This document shows positions 9,680-22,582 of a DNA stretch of 64,000 nucleotides, piece by piece. The notes under the pieces were generated by a model. It was given only the letters and a program-made list of their open reading frames with translations, was not told the origin of the DNA and ran no database searches. Origin of the DNA: Skeletonema tropicum (taxonomy: Eukaryota > Bacillariophyta > Thalassiosirophyceae > Thalassiosirales > Thalassiosiraceae); NCBI GenBank assembly GCA_037178625.1, contig CM074139.1, positions 2,418,001-2,482,000 on the forward strand, written 5' to 3'. The translations under genes and the position numbers were made by a program. How positions within the stretch are numbered: the first letter of the stretch is position 1; each line of letters starts with the position of its first letter.

Positions 9680-12589
9680 GCTGCTGTTTTATGAGCCTAG
9701 CAATCTGCAACGCATTCGATAATGACCTCCAGTTGTTTCTCAACTCTGACTGTATTGTACCTGGGACAGACATTGCCAGTCCTCTATTCGAGGTGTCTGT
9801 ACCAAATTCCCAAGCGCATACTTACTCGTCGGGTTCGCAAGAATCTGAAAGGTTATCCCCTTCAATATATATAACAGAAATTTTAAAGTTTATCCCCTTC
9901 AAATGGAGGGAGTTCGGTTTGCAATTTTCTGCACGCGCTGTTTTTTCCATCCACAACTCACAAATCGGCAACCCATCACAGCAATCATGGTGGGCCGCCA
10001 TGCCATAGCACAATCAATTAGGACTCCAACGCATTGTTAAGCTATGATCTAGATCAGTTTTTGACGTAGAAAACGCTGATGTACTCGGCAAGTCATGAAA
10101 TTGAGAGCCTACAGACGTATCGGCGGCTATATCTAAGGCATCGATTTTTGGTCTATTTTGCTGCAGGTGTCAAATAACGTCGACGAGGAAACGCAATAAA
10201 CGTTCCACAAGGCCCCCGTAGTAATCTCAGTATCATATTAATATAGATGGCTGATATGGGTGTTCATAACGCCATGGTATCTGATTTTGATCCACTTGTA
10301 GGCGATGTCTTGCGGGTGTTGTATTTTGATTTATTTGAACAGATTCGTTTGTGGACATAGCATCTCATTAGGACGGTATTAATATACACAGCAACACATT
10401 TTATTGCAATTACTCTCCTAAACTATCAATATATGAACTAGAGTCCACATTATATCTCTGGAGCAAGCCGTCGTGCTGCCTTGAATCAACAATCAACTTC
10501 TGTAATCTCTGTAGAAGACAAGGCAAGTGCTTGTGTGTAGGTTGCGTCTAAGATAATGTTATTATGAATATAAGGATTATTAATCTCTTTACATTATGTG
10601 TTATATTTCTCATTATAATGAGTATTGCTGCATGGGTCAGCAGGAAGACACATACATGCATCATGGTTGCGTCAAATAGACTATCTTTTCTTCTAGCTGA
10701 CAAACCTTCTTAGATAATGTTGCCGCATGCACCCTCCAGTGCAGTACTTCTCAAGAAACATTTGCCCACCCTAGATCCAAATGATTCCGTCTACCGGCGG
10801 TTGCATGTATTGTTCGTTGTTTGTTTGTCACCCTATTCATCTCTTACTTCATAGCAGATTGTTCCAGGTTGATGCTTCATCTCTAATACAGAATGCCGCC
10901 TACTTGCCTCGATGATAACAATGAAATTACCGAATCCTTCCGAAGAGATGTATAGTTATCGACTCTCACATTGCATCTGCTACTAAAGCTGATTAGGAAG
11001 TCACCCGATATCTCAGACATATTGTAAGCTTTTGTGTCCACTGAAGCCGTCGTACGTATTGAGAGTGATGATGAGAGGGTGCCAGCAGAAAGCAGCAGAA
11101 GAAAACAGCAGTGGCAGTCCATGGAAAGTATATCCACCTCAAAATCATACTGTTGCATGCAATAGTCTCTGGATCAGCATCCACCATTCAAGGTGTAATG
11201 CCTCCTTCGACGTCAACGTGTTGTATAATAATTATTACCGACACAAACCACTCATGACCAGATTGTCACCTCAGCCGCACCACACGGAGACGAGACGCCA
11301 ATATGTCCATCAACACCACTATATTGTTGAATTAGAAGCATCATCTCGCTCTTTTGTTATAATATTCCCACACCTCTCATAAGTTGTGCCGCTGCATCGT
11401 TGGATAATCGCTGTAACCATGGTGCCCGCGTAGGTGAGCCATGCCGACAGTTCTAGACGGTTTGAACGGTAACCGCCTCATCGAATGTCACCATATATCA
11501 TAGGTAGTGTCAGGTTGTCGAGTAATAGACTGTGATCATGTCCCAAAGGTCACAGTTGCGTAGGGGGCCTATGCAGTTGTCGCTTTTTATGAAAATAACG
11601 GTCACTTTTGTAGGAGGAAACCAAGAAAAAGGTCTGAGACCTTGGAGACAAAATTCCTTCACATCCATTGGGCCATAGGGGTCCCCTGAGGTCACCGGCG
11701 TTCATGTCAACGTGAGGATGATTAGCCTCAGTTCGGGATGTAAGTGTCGGTACAAATAACAATAAGTGTAAGCTCACATGTCCTCTTCATCTTGTGCTCG
11801 GCTCTCGTCCTGCAGGTCCCATCTCATGCTCATGAGTCCAGCTACGATGGTTATGACGTCATTGTGACATTTACAAAACTTCTTCATATCTCTGCCACAA
11901 AACTACTATCACTTATACTGTGACAGTTCACATCTTCTCTTTCAGCAGCATTCAGCATAAGCCCCGTGCGATCAGCCTTGTGTCACACAAAACGATTTTT
12001 GCGTGCTTTGCGCGCTAACAAAAAAATCCGTCTAAATTAGCAAACTACTAATAAAATGATCAAAATAACTAGCGAAAGTGATTTTCTGCCATAGCTTGGC
12101 TACGTTGGGGTGGAGAAGGCAGTTTGATGAAGCCTAATTGCATCTATGCATATGAAGATCCTATGTTGAACTCGGTGGTAGAAAATTCGGCCAGGAAAAG
12201 GTACCTCAAATGTTGCCCTAGTTAATTTATTAGGTGTGTAATGTGGAGCCGAATACTGACTCCCACGTTGAATTTCGACCTCTTCCGAGTGGATAACCGA
12301 ATTCTACGCGAAATTCTGGGTCAGAATGAGTCTTGCCTCACTTATTGTTGTCGATGAAGCTCTCCCTATCAGCGTTGCCAAAATAGCAAGAGTACAGTTA
12401 GTATTTTGTGAGCTTTGTCTGTTGTGACAGAAGAAAAAGCATGTTCCCGCCGGAATTGGGTAGGAGTAGCTACTGTAGGAATTGTCCTACGTACGTAGAA
12501 AAGTTTTGTGTGAGAGAAGGATTGGGGGAACGGGGCTTATCGCATCAGATCGCATCGATTCTACGGCCATTCTCTTGTTGGTGCTCTCT

Positions 12590-12971
12590 ACAGGAGTTCT
12601 TGCCTCTGCTGTTGCGATGCCTGGGTCCGATCCCTCGACCTCGATACGGTGAGAGGTCGAAGTCAGAAACAGAAATAATGTGGGGGTGGAAACAACCAAA
12701 CCAACAAAAGCGTTAAAGTCGTGCTACTGCTACCTGATTGTGTGCTTTGCGGAGAAAGTTGCAATCATCTTTGTTCTGGCTGGCCTCTTTCGATTCGGTT
12801 GGGCTATTCTACATGTATTGATATGGAGATGGAGAGGAGGATCGACATGAATATGAATCCATTTCTTTGAAGTGCACCAATTCTTCCTGTTACATCAAAT
12901 CCATGTCATTGAACTGACTGTGGAAGAGGATACATACGAATCATTTCTTTGAAGTGCGTTAAGGATTTGGT
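12590..12971 (+). pseudogene. Decayed 3' fragment of the membrane-protein family, unit 3
   Basis: Copy of the remnant at 3014-3395, offset by 9576 bp, with the same frame breaks. Confidence 0.6.
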
Positions 12972-13343
12972 AAATCATTTTGACAGTATGGTACATGGTA
13001 CCTGACAAACACTTCCTCAATCTTCGAAAGCAGCATATTTTAGCGTAGAAGTTCCTGTGGATTCAGTTGAATACATCTTATTTGGATCTCTCTCTCTCTA
13101 GAGATGTGTCTTAGAATATGAAAAGTAGGAGGAGTATGCAGAAATTTGCACAGAGAAGCCCAAGAAAAGTCGAGAGTCGAGAGGAGTCAATGTTTAAAAT
13201 TACCCTTCACAGGTCACGATATGACGTTTTATCTTAGGATACAGCTCTATTGGCTTGTATGATGTCTGATCTTAGGTTACAGCTACCTTGAATGAAGAAC
13301 AAGGACAGGTTTGTGTCTCAGAAATGCGGTACGATACGAAGAT

Positions 13344-13760
13344 CTAGATGTGGAGATAAGAAGCTTCCTGAAACATCTCCTTCAACACTTTTATCACCTT
13401 TTCCGATTCAACATCGTTCACCTCGAAGGAAAGTTCTCTGTTTCTCTCATCTCGCAATCTCAATGCGATTGTAATTGCCCTTCCTTCTAGACCTTTTATC
13501 TCCTTGCCAATACTCCGTTCCATGGATTTGCGAGTCCCGACCTTGGACCTTCTGCCGCGACTACCAGCGCCTACACCTGCCACTCCCACTAGTCCATGGA
13601 CATCTTGGATGATCCTAGGGTCAATCACCTTGATAGATTCAATATGATCAATTGGAACGCTGATCCTGTTTCTAAGGGCCCGCAACTTGTCCGTGCCTTG
13701 AAACTTGACGATGAGTTCTTCTGGGTAGGTGATGTCGTCAAATAACAATTTAGCCACCAT
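13344..13760 (-). CDS. 138-aa PH-like candidate protein, array copy 3
   Basis: Protein identical to array copies 1 and 2. It has an intact start, an unbroken frame and the same conserved upstream segment (about 13761-13960). Function unknown; fold inference as for copy 1. Confidence 0.7.
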   Translation of the reverse strand: MVAKLLFDDITYPEELIVKFQGTDKLRALRNRISVPIDHIESIKVIDPRIIQDVHGLVGVAGVGAGSRGRRSKVGTRKSMERSIGKEIKGLEGRAITIALRLRDERNRELSFEVNDVESEKVIKVLKEMFQEASYLHI

Positions 13761-16700
13761 GTTGATTCGCGTTGTGTGTGTTTTTGAGAAGGACGATGTT
13801 GTGAAATCCGATAGTAGTTGATGTTAGATCTGGAGATTAAGCTGCAAAAGAAGAGAGATGAGATTATCATTTTCATTTGTTGAAATGTATGAACAACTGC
13901 GCATTACAATACAACTAGATACATAGATAGCCCTGTAATACTTCTATCAAGTTAACAACTTACTAGAGCTTGAGCTTGAGTTTGAGTTTGAGTTTGCAAA
14001 GAGGGATTTGCGTGCTGCTGTTTTATGAGCCTAGCAATCTGCAACGCATTCGATAATGACCTCCAGTTGTTTCTCAACTCTGACTGTATTGTACCTGGGA
14101 CAGACATTGCCAGTCCTCTATTCGAGGTGTCTGTACCAAATTCCCAAGCGCATACTTACTCGTCGGGTTCGCAAGAATCTGAAAGGTTATCCCCTTCAAT
14201 ATATATAACAGAAATTTTAAAGTTTATCCCCTTCAAATGGAGGGAGTTCGGTTTGCAATTTTCTGCACGCGCTGTTTTTTCCATCCACAACTCACAAATC
14301 GGCAACCCATCACAGCAATCATGGTGGGCCGCCATGCCATAGCACAATCAATTAGGACTCCAACGCATTGTTAAGCTATGATCTAGATCAGTTTTTGACG
14401 TAGAAAACGCTGATGTACTCGGCAAGTCATGAAATTGAGAGCCTACAGACGTATCGGCGGCTATATCTAAGGCATCGATTTTTGGTCTATTTTGCTGCAG
14501 GTGTCAAATAACGTCGACGAGGAAACGCAATAAACGTTCCACAAGGCCCCCGTAGTAATCTCAGTATCATATTAATATAGATGGCTGATATGGGTGTTCA
14601 TAACGCCATGGTATCTGATTTTGATCCACTTGTAGGCGATGTCTTGCGGGTGTTGTATTTTGATTTATTTGAACAGATTCGTTTGTGGACATAGCATCTC
14701 ATTAGGACGGTATTAATATACACAGCAACACATTTTATTGCAATTACTCTCCTAAACTATCAATATATGAACTAGAGTCCACATTATATCTCTGGAGCAA
14801 GCCGTCGTGCTGCCTTGAATCAACAATCAACTTCTGTAATCTCTGTAGAAGACAAGGCAAGTGCTTGTGTGTAGGTTGCGTCTAAGATAATGTTATTATG
14901 AATATAAGGATTATTAATCTCTTTACATTATGTGTTATATTTCTCATTATAATGAGTATTGCTGCATGGGTCAGCAGGAAGACACATACATGCATCATGG
15001 TTGCGTCAAATAGACTATCTTTTCTTCTAGCTGACAAACCTTCTTAGATAATGTTGCCGCATGCACCCTCCAGTGCAGTACTTCTCAAGAAACATTTGCC
15101 CACCCTAGATCCAAATGATTCCGTCTACCGGCGGTTGCATGTATTGTTCGTTGTTTGTTTGTCACCCTATTCATCTCTTACTTCATAGCAGATTGTTCCA
15201 GGTTGATGCTTCATCTCTAATACAGAATGCCGCCTACTTGCCTCGATGATAACAATGAAATTACCGAATCCTTCCGAAGAGATGTATAGTTATCGACTCT
15301 CACATTGCATCTGCTACTAAAGCTGATTAGGAAGTCACCCGATATCTCAGACATATTGTAAGCTTTTGTGTCCACTGAAGCCGTCGTACGTATTGAGAGT
15401 GATGATGAGAGGGTGCCAGCAGAAAGCAGCAGAAGAAAACAGCAGTGGCAGTCCATGGAAAGTATATCCACCTCAAAATCATACTGTTGCATGCAATAGT
15501 CTCTGGATCAGCATCCACCATTCAAGGTGTAATGCCTCCTTCGACGTCAACGTGTTGTATAATAATTATTACCGACACAAACCACTCATGACCAGATTGT
15601 CACCTCAGCCGCACCACACGGAGACGAGACGCCAATATGTCCATCAACACCACTATATTGTTGAATTAGAAGCATCATCTCGCTCTTTTGTTATAATATT
15701 CCCACACCTCTCATAAGTTGTGCCGCTGCATCGTTGGATAATCGCTGTAACCATGGTGCCCGCGTAGGTGAGCCATGCCGACAGTTCTAGACGGTTTGAA
15801 CGGTAACCGCCTCATCGAATGTCACCATATATCATAGGTAGTGTCAGGTTGTCGAGTAATAGACTGTGATCATGTCCCAAAGGTCACAGTTGCGTAGGGG
15901 GCCTATGCAGTTGTCGCTTTTTATGAAAATAACGGTCACTTTTGTAGGAGGAAACCAAGAAAAAGGTCTGAGACCTTGGAGACAAAATTCCTTCACATCC
16001 ATTGGGCCATAGGGGTCCCCTGAGGTCACCGGCGTTCATGTCAACGTGAGGATGATTAGCCTCAGTTCGGGATGTAAGTGTCGGTACAAATAACAATAAG
16101 TGTAAGCTCACATGTCCTCTTCATCTTGTGCTCGGCTCTCGTCCTGCAGGTCCCATCTCATGCTCATGAGTCCAGCTACGATGGTTATGACGTCATTGTG
16201 ACATTTACAAAACTTCTTCATATCTCTGCCACAAAACTACTATCACTTATACTGTGACAGTTCACATCTTCTCTTTCAGCAGCATTCAGCATAAGCCCCG
16301 TGCGATCAGCCTTGTGTCACACAAAACGATTTTTGCGTGCTTTGCGCGCTAACAAAAAAATCCGTCTAAATTAGCAAACTACTAATAAAATGATCAAAAT
16401 AACTAGCGAAAGTGATTTTCTGCCATAGCTTGGCTACGTTGGGGTGGAGAAGGCAGTTTGATGAAGCCTAATTGCATCTATGCATATGAAGATCCTATGT
16501 TGAACTCGGTGGTAGAAAATTCGGCCAGGAAAAGGTACCTCAAATGTTGCCCTAGTTAATTTATTAGGTGTGTAATGTGGAGCCGAATACTGACTCCCAC
16601 GTTGAATTTCGACCTCTTCCGAGTGGATAACCGAATTCTACGCGAAATTCTGGGTCAGAATGAGTCTTGCCTCACTTATTGTTGTCGATGAAGCTCTCCC

Positions 16701-16923
16701 TATCAGCGTTGCCAAAATAGCAAGAGTACAGTTAGTATTTTGTGAGCTTTGTCTGTTGTGACAGAAGAAAAAGCATGTTCCCGCCGGAATTGGGTAGGAG
16801 TAGCTACTGTAGGAATTGTCCTACGTACGTAGAAAAGTTTTGTGTGAGAGAAGGATTGGGGGAACGGGGCTTATCGCATCAGATCGCATCGATTCTACGG
16901 CCATTCTCTTGTTGGTGCTCTCT

Positions 16924-17305
16924 ACAGGAGTTCTTGCCTCTGCTGTTGCGATGCCTGGGTCCGATCCCTCGACCTCGATACGGTGAGAGGTCGAAGTCAG
17001 AAACAGAAATAATGTGGGGGTGGAAACAACCAAACCAACAAAAGCGTTAAAGTCGTGCTACTGCTACCTGATTGTGTGCTTTGCGGAGAAAGTTGCAATC
17101 ATCTTTGTTCTGGCTGGCCTCTTTCGATTCGGTTGGGCTATTCTACATGTATTGATATGGAGATGGAGAGGAGGATCGACATGAATATGAATCCATTTCT
17201 TTGAAGTGCACCAATTCTTCCTGTTACATCAAATCCATGTCATTGAACTGACTGTGGAAGAGGATACATACGAATCATTTCTTTGAAGTGCGTTAAGGAT
17301 TTGGT
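16924..17305 (+). pseudogene. Decayed 3' fragment of the membrane-protein family, unit 4
   Basis: Copy of the remnant at 3014-3395, offset by 13910 bp, with the same frame breaks. Confidence 0.6.
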
Positions 17306-17677
17306 AAATCATTTTGACAGTATGGTACATGGTACCTGACAAACACTTCCTCAATCTTCGAAAGCAGCATATTTTAGCGTAGAAGTTCCTGTGGATTCAG
17401 TTGAATACATCTTATTTGGATCTCTCTCTCTCTAGAGATGTGTCTTAGAATATGAAAAGTAGGAGGAGTATGCAGAAATTTGCACAGAGAAGCCCAAGAA
17501 AAGTCGAGAGTCGAGAGGAGTCAATGTTTAAAATTACCCTTCACAGGTCACGATATGACGTTTTATCTTAGGATACAGCTCTATTGGCTTGTATGATGTC
17601 TGATCTTAGGTTACAGCTACCTTGAATGAAGAACAAGGACAGGTTTGTGTCTCAGAAATGCGGTACGATACGAAGAT

Positions 17678-18095
17678 CTAGATGTGGAGATAAGAAGCTT
17701 CCTGAAACATCTCCTTCAACACTTTTATCACCTTTTCCGATTCAACATCGCTTCACCTCGAAGGAAAGTTCTCTGTTTCTCTCATCTCGCAATCTCAATG
17801 CGATTGTAATTGCCCTTCCTTCTAGACCTTTTATCTCCTTGCCAATACTCCGTTCCATGGATTTGCGAGTCCCGACCTTGGACCTTCTGCCGCGACTACC
17901 AGCGCCTACACCTGCCACTCCCACTAGTCCATGGACATCTTGGATGATCCTAGGGTCAATCACCTTGATAGATTCAATATGATCAATTGGAACGCTGATC
18001 CTGTTTCTAAGGGCCCGCAACTTGTCCGTGCCTTGAAACTTGACGATGAGTTCTTCTGGGTAGGTGATGTCGTCAAATAACAATTTAGCCACCAT
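17678..18095 (-). pseudogene. 138-aa PH-like candidate gene, array copy 4, frameshifted
   Basis: Identical to the other array copies up to LSFEV, where a single extra base (ATCGCTTCACC here, ATCGTTCACC elsewhere, near 17751) shifts the frame so that the protein ends after KRC. The C-terminal helix (ESEKVIKVLKEMF) is lost. This is the only coding difference I can see between the four array copies of this gene. Confidence 0.75.
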
Positions 18096-18708
18096 GTTGA
18101 TTCGCGTTGTGTGTGTTTTTGAGAAGGACGATGTTGTGAAATCCGATAGTAGTTGATGTTAGATCTGGAGATTAAGCTGCAAAAGAAGAGAGATGAGATT
18201 ATCATTTTCATTTGTTGAAATGTATGAACAACTGCGCATTACAATACAACTAGATACATAGATAGCCCTGTAATACTTCTATCAAGTTAACAACTTACTA
18301 GAGCTTGAGCTTGAGTTTGAGTTTGAGTTTGCAAAGAGGGATTTGCGTGCTGCTGTTTTATGAGCCTAGCAATCTGCAACGCATTCGATAATGACCTCCA
18401 GTTGTTTCTCAACTCTGACTGTATTGTACCTGGGACAGACATTGCCAGTCCTCTATTCGAGGTGTCTGTACCAAATTCCCAAGCGCATACTTACTCGTCG
18501 GGTTCGCAAGAATCTGAAAGGTTATCCCCTTCAATATATATAACAGAAATTTTAAAGTTTATCCCCTTCAAATGGAGGGAGTTCGGTTTGCAATTTTCTG
18601 CACGCGCTGTTTTTTCCATCCACAACTCACAAATCGGCAACCCATCACAGCAATCATGGTGGGCCGCCATGCCATAGCACAATCAATTAGGACTCCAACG
18701 CATTGTTA

Positions 18709-19018
18709 AGCTATGATCTAGATCAGTTTTTGACGTAGAAAACGCTGATGTACTCGGCAAGTCATGAAATTGAGAGCCTACAGACGTATCGGCGGCTATA
18801 TCTAAGGCATCGATTTTTGGTCTATTTTGCTGCAGGTGTCAAATAACGTCGACGAGGAAACGCAATAAACGTTCCACAAGGCCCCCGTAGTAATCTCAGT
18901 ATCATATTAATATAGATGGCTGATATGGGTGTTCATAACGCCATGGTATCTGATTTTGATCCACTTGTAGGCGATGTCTTGCGGGTGTTGTATTTTGATT
19001 TATTTGAACAGATTCGTT
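18709..19018. repeat. Tandem array unit 5, first 310 bp only
   Basis: Matches the first 310 bp of a unit, then switches to the KAP NTPase gene after GAACAGATTCGTT. This is the right-hand array junction. Confidence 0.9.
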
Positions 19019-21738
19019 GGCTAACCGCTTGCTAGAGCGTGGACTGACACCAGAGAATACGCATGCATTTTCTAGCGAATCAAGCTCTTTCCAAGTGAAA
19101 TCAAGTTCCTCAGTAGGGAGAGGAACTGCCTTTGAATCAGATTGTGCTGACTCAACCACTGAATCTTCTGCTCCAATATATATTCTTCAGATTCAGACGA
19201 ATCAGGTTCAGATTGCGCTGTCTTGAAGGTATCCTCATCACTAGTGGCCTCATCTGATCTGTTTTCAGAGAAGAGAGTTGCACTAAGTTCCTTAGTAGTG
19301 AGAAGAACTGTCTTTGAATCAAATTGTGCTGCCTCAATCACTGAATCTTCTTTTCCAGTGTGTGATTCTTCAGATTGAGAGGAATCAGGTTCAGATTGTG
19401 CTGTCTTGAAGGTCCCCTCATCACTAGTGGCCTCATCTGTTCCGTTTTCAGAGAAGAGAGGTGCACTAAGAGCTGGAGATAGAGTATCATCAGTTTCTGT
19501 CCTATCTTTTTCTGATTCACTCACTTCTTCTGGGTAAAAGGATTCAAGAGTCTCTTCCTTCTTCGCTTTCATTTGTTCTTGAAGATATGACCTCATGTAC
19601 TTGGCACTTATCGGTGGCACGCGATATGGTAGCTGAACTATCTTCTCAACGTAATCCAAGCCGGACGGGTGCCGTTCTTGGCGGAGGATACCCTCGTATT
19701 TCTTCTCCAAACAAAGCGTTACATACTGTGCATCAATTGCCAGGACAACCACAAACAGCTTTGTTTTCACAAGCAGCTGCACAGCCTCAAGAGTTTCTAC
19801 AACTTTCTCTGGCGGGCAACGATCAAGGTCATCAATAAATAGCACAATGCGAGGATCACCCCGCGGAAAGATCTTCTTAGCAGCATCTTTCTCGTTATCA
19901 TCTCTTCTCAACAATGCATCTGAGATGCGTCGGAGATCTGCCTGTGCCTGATGCACTACCCCTAGATGTTCCTCATAGTTCTTTGACCTGACTCTGTCTG
20001 CAACTACCTTTTTCAATGAATCACCCTCCCTGAGCCAAATACGGTCTTCAAGAGAATTGATCTCATCATTCAACACCTTGATAATATCTTGTTGATTCTC
20101 CTCGTCGTTAGTGTCACTGCGAAGCTGAGCTTCAGTCGCTGCTTCCATTGCTTCTTGAAGTTGTTCTTTGTCTAGATTCATCTCGCTTGCAACTTTGGTA
20201 ATCTCTGCTTGGGCAATCCTCAATTTTTCTCTGGCGTCATTAAACTTGAGAAATATTCCAGAAATACCAGAAACGAAGGGCCCAAAAACAATAACAATGG
20301 ATTCAAAACTCTTGAGAAAAACGGGGAGTACTACGGCAAGAATCAATGAAGACAGAAACACTGTGAGCCAAAGCGGCGTCAATCTTCCTGCCCTCAAGAG
20401 ATCCCAGCATTTCACGGCCCGGCCACAACAACCCTTCCATTGCTTTATACTGTTCATCGCAGCGTCCACTGTCTGAGGAACTGGATCACTAGGATTTTCT
20501 TCAGCATATTGCTTGTAAGCGTCTTTGACGAGCTTTTTGATTTCTGGTAGGAACGTGGTATTGACCACTGCAGTAACATCGTCCCACGCAAGCTTCTGCT
20601 TTTTCTTGTCCTTCTGTGTCTCAAATTCTTTTGTAAAAATTTCGAGTTCTTGCTTTTTCTTTGCAAGATCTTCCATTTCATTGTCATAGTTGCTATTTAT
20701 GGCATGGACCAAGGCTTTTGTAATGTTTCCACCTCTAGGCTTCCATTCGCGAAGCTCGTTCTGCACATTTTCGTCCTTCACAACCTCTTTCAGATACTTC
20801 GAACTCACCACTAGTAGTGAATTGGTCCATCAGTTCAATCATACTCACACCTTCCCTAAGGAGCTCTGGTCCAATTGCTGCCTCCAAATCCAATTGGTCG
20901 TTGAGTTCCGTCAAGATACGATTCATCAAGCTTGATAAAAGGCAATCCTTTGCAAATGTCCATACATCAAACTTTATCAAGTATATATGACCGACGTACG
21001 GAAAATCTAGTTCGACAACCTCAGCTGCCAGATTATACTTTTGTATCTCCCTCAAGTGCTCCTTTATTAGGTTGAAAGTGAAGCTTTTGCCCTTGCCCCA
21101 ACCTCCCAAGATTCCAACAACAAAAGGAGGTTGCAAGTCCTTGAAGGCGATTGTGTCTGCGATTGCGTGCGCTTCTTCCTTCACACCAAGTAGATCTTTG
21201 CCTTCGGCGTGATCACCAAGGAGGCCTTGGCTCCTCATTGAGTTCTTGGCGACTGAGATGACCCTGTCGTATATTTCCTTGATTTGAGGATTGTCCAGCG
21301 GGTTTCTATCATTTCCATCTTTCTCCTTCACTGCATCAGGATATTCTTTGATAAGTAGCTGTATCACTTCATCCGGCATACCATATCTGATGGCAAAATG
21401 CAGCGGCAAGTTTCCACCTTTTTCTTTCTCCTTCAGTGCATCAGGAAATTCTTTGACAAGTAGCTGTATCTACTTCCACCGACGCACGATATTTGATGGA
21501 ATAATGCAGCGGCAGAGATCCATTTTTATTTTTCATCCTTCAAGTGCATTCAGGATATTCTTCGATAAGTAGGCTGTACTACTTCCACCGACGCACCATT
21601 GTCGACGGCATAATGCAGCGGCAGAGATCCATAATCATCTTTCTCCTTCAATGCATCAGGATATTTGTCGATCAGAGCTTGAACTTCCTCAACGTTTGGA
21701 TTGGTAGAGTGGAGGTTGTGCAGTTGATTGACAGGCAT
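19019..21738 (-). pseudogene. Ankyrin-KAP P-loop NTPase, Kidins220-like architecture, frameshifted and 3'-truncated
   Basis: The N-terminal part (21738 to about 21300) has ankyrin-like repeats (LPLHYAVDNG, MPLHFAIRYG, VIQLLIKEYPDAVKEKD). Then come Walker A GGWGKGKS, a KAP core with two membrane helices inserted before Walker B (LTPLWLTVFLSSLILAVVLP and IVIVFGPFVSGISGIFL), and the KAP signature IVLFIDDLDRCPPEKVVETL. These are hallmarks of KAP NTPases, which act at membranes. The acidic C-terminal tail contains ~60-residue tandem repeats (SENGTDEATSDEGTFKTAQS). The frame is broken in the ankyrin part (21410-21550), near 20815 and near 19170, and the C-terminus runs into the array at 19018. It is probably a pseudogene or a badly assembled gene. 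Confidence 0.85.
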
Positions 21739-21848
21739 GATTCAGTTGGACGCAATAATGTTAGCGTAGGTGCGGCGAAGGGAAGGTTGGGTTTGTTGAT
21801 ATTACTATTAATGGTATAGAGTATAGACTGAATAGAGTCTGCATGCTA

Positions 21849-22342
21849 CTGGCGGGAAAAAAGTTTCACCGGGAAAAAAGTGGCACCAAGCTAGAATCTC
21901 ACACAAAACACTAACAAAACACAACCATCGATTTTAAACCCCTACTATGGTGGTTCTGCGCGTCAATATCGCCCTCCCGACCCCATCTCCGTCCATAATA
22001 TGATAGAAGAGACTAATAGCTTTCGATAGAACCACTGGTCAACGTTATATGTAGTATATTCGCATAGCAGCAGCAGCACACGCATGCAAAGATGCCGTAG
22101 GCATGCGTCGTCCTAGATCAAAATAGCAGTTATCGGTGCCAAAATTGTAGATAGTTGCTCTATATGGATGAACTATAGTTTCTTCTGAAGCAGATAATGT
22201 ATATATAATGATTGGTATGGTATCTTGAGGCTGTTCTATGTATTTTTGTCGAGTATCATGGCCATATTTATGACTTTGTTCATTTTGTTAGTGTTTTGTG
22301 TGAGATTTGAGATTGGCACTGGTGCCACTGTTTTCCCGCCAG
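21849..22342. mobile_element. ~0.5-kb element with long terminal inverted repeats
   Basis: The left end (CTGGCGGGAAAAAAGT...GTGGCACCA...CTCACACAAAACACTAACAAAA, about 75 bp) is matched in inverted orientation by the right end at 22270-22342. No coding capacity. I could not identify a convincing target duplication, so boundaries are approximate. Confidence 0.6.
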
Positions 22343-22424
22343 TGGGGAAATTTTTCCGGAAGGTCAAATTTTTGCCACATATGGTGGAATTGGTACTCAC
22401 TACATTTGAAAAAAAAATCCGTGT

Positions 22425-22515
22425 GGCCTCCTGCAACCCGAAGGCATAAAGGCCGTGCGCCGCGCCAAAAATGCATCTATCAGGCTCATTCTATACGCTT
22501 GATCATCGCACCACA
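22425..22515 (+). repeat. Dispersed ~85-bp segment, also at 38145-38225
   Basis: Shares GCAACCCGAAGGCA, ATCTATCAG.CTCATTCTAT and CGCTTGATCA with 38145-38225, in the same spacing. It lies just upstream of the membrane pseudogene start, so it may be an old promoter or 5' UTR segment of that family. Confidence 0.55.
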
Positions 22516-22582
22516 CAAACAAAGTTCAATTTCAATTATGAACGATATCGTACAAAAATAAGAATTCAAGAAAACAAGCAGA

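Larger units (their letters stand above)
4788..10039. repeat. Tandem array unit 2 (5252 bp, carries a 910-bp insertion)
   Basis: Same organisation as unit 1, with a few single-base differences (for example near 5766, 6077 and 6147), plus a 918-bp gain made of a 910-bp transposon and its 8-bp target duplication at 8754-9679. Without the insert the unit is 4334 bp, like units 3 and 4. 4788-7337 holds no supported gene. Confidence 0.95.
10040..14373. repeat. Tandem array unit 3 (4334 bp)
   Basis: Full unit without insertions; closest to the reference state of the array. 10040-12589 holds no supported gene apart from the 34-bp motif at 11854-11887. Confidence 0.95.
14374..18708. repeat. Tandem array unit 4 (4335 bp)
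   Basis: As unit 3 but with one extra base near 17751, which breaks the 138-aa gene. 14374-16923 holds no supported gene apart from the 34-bp motif at 16188-16221. Confidence 0.95.
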
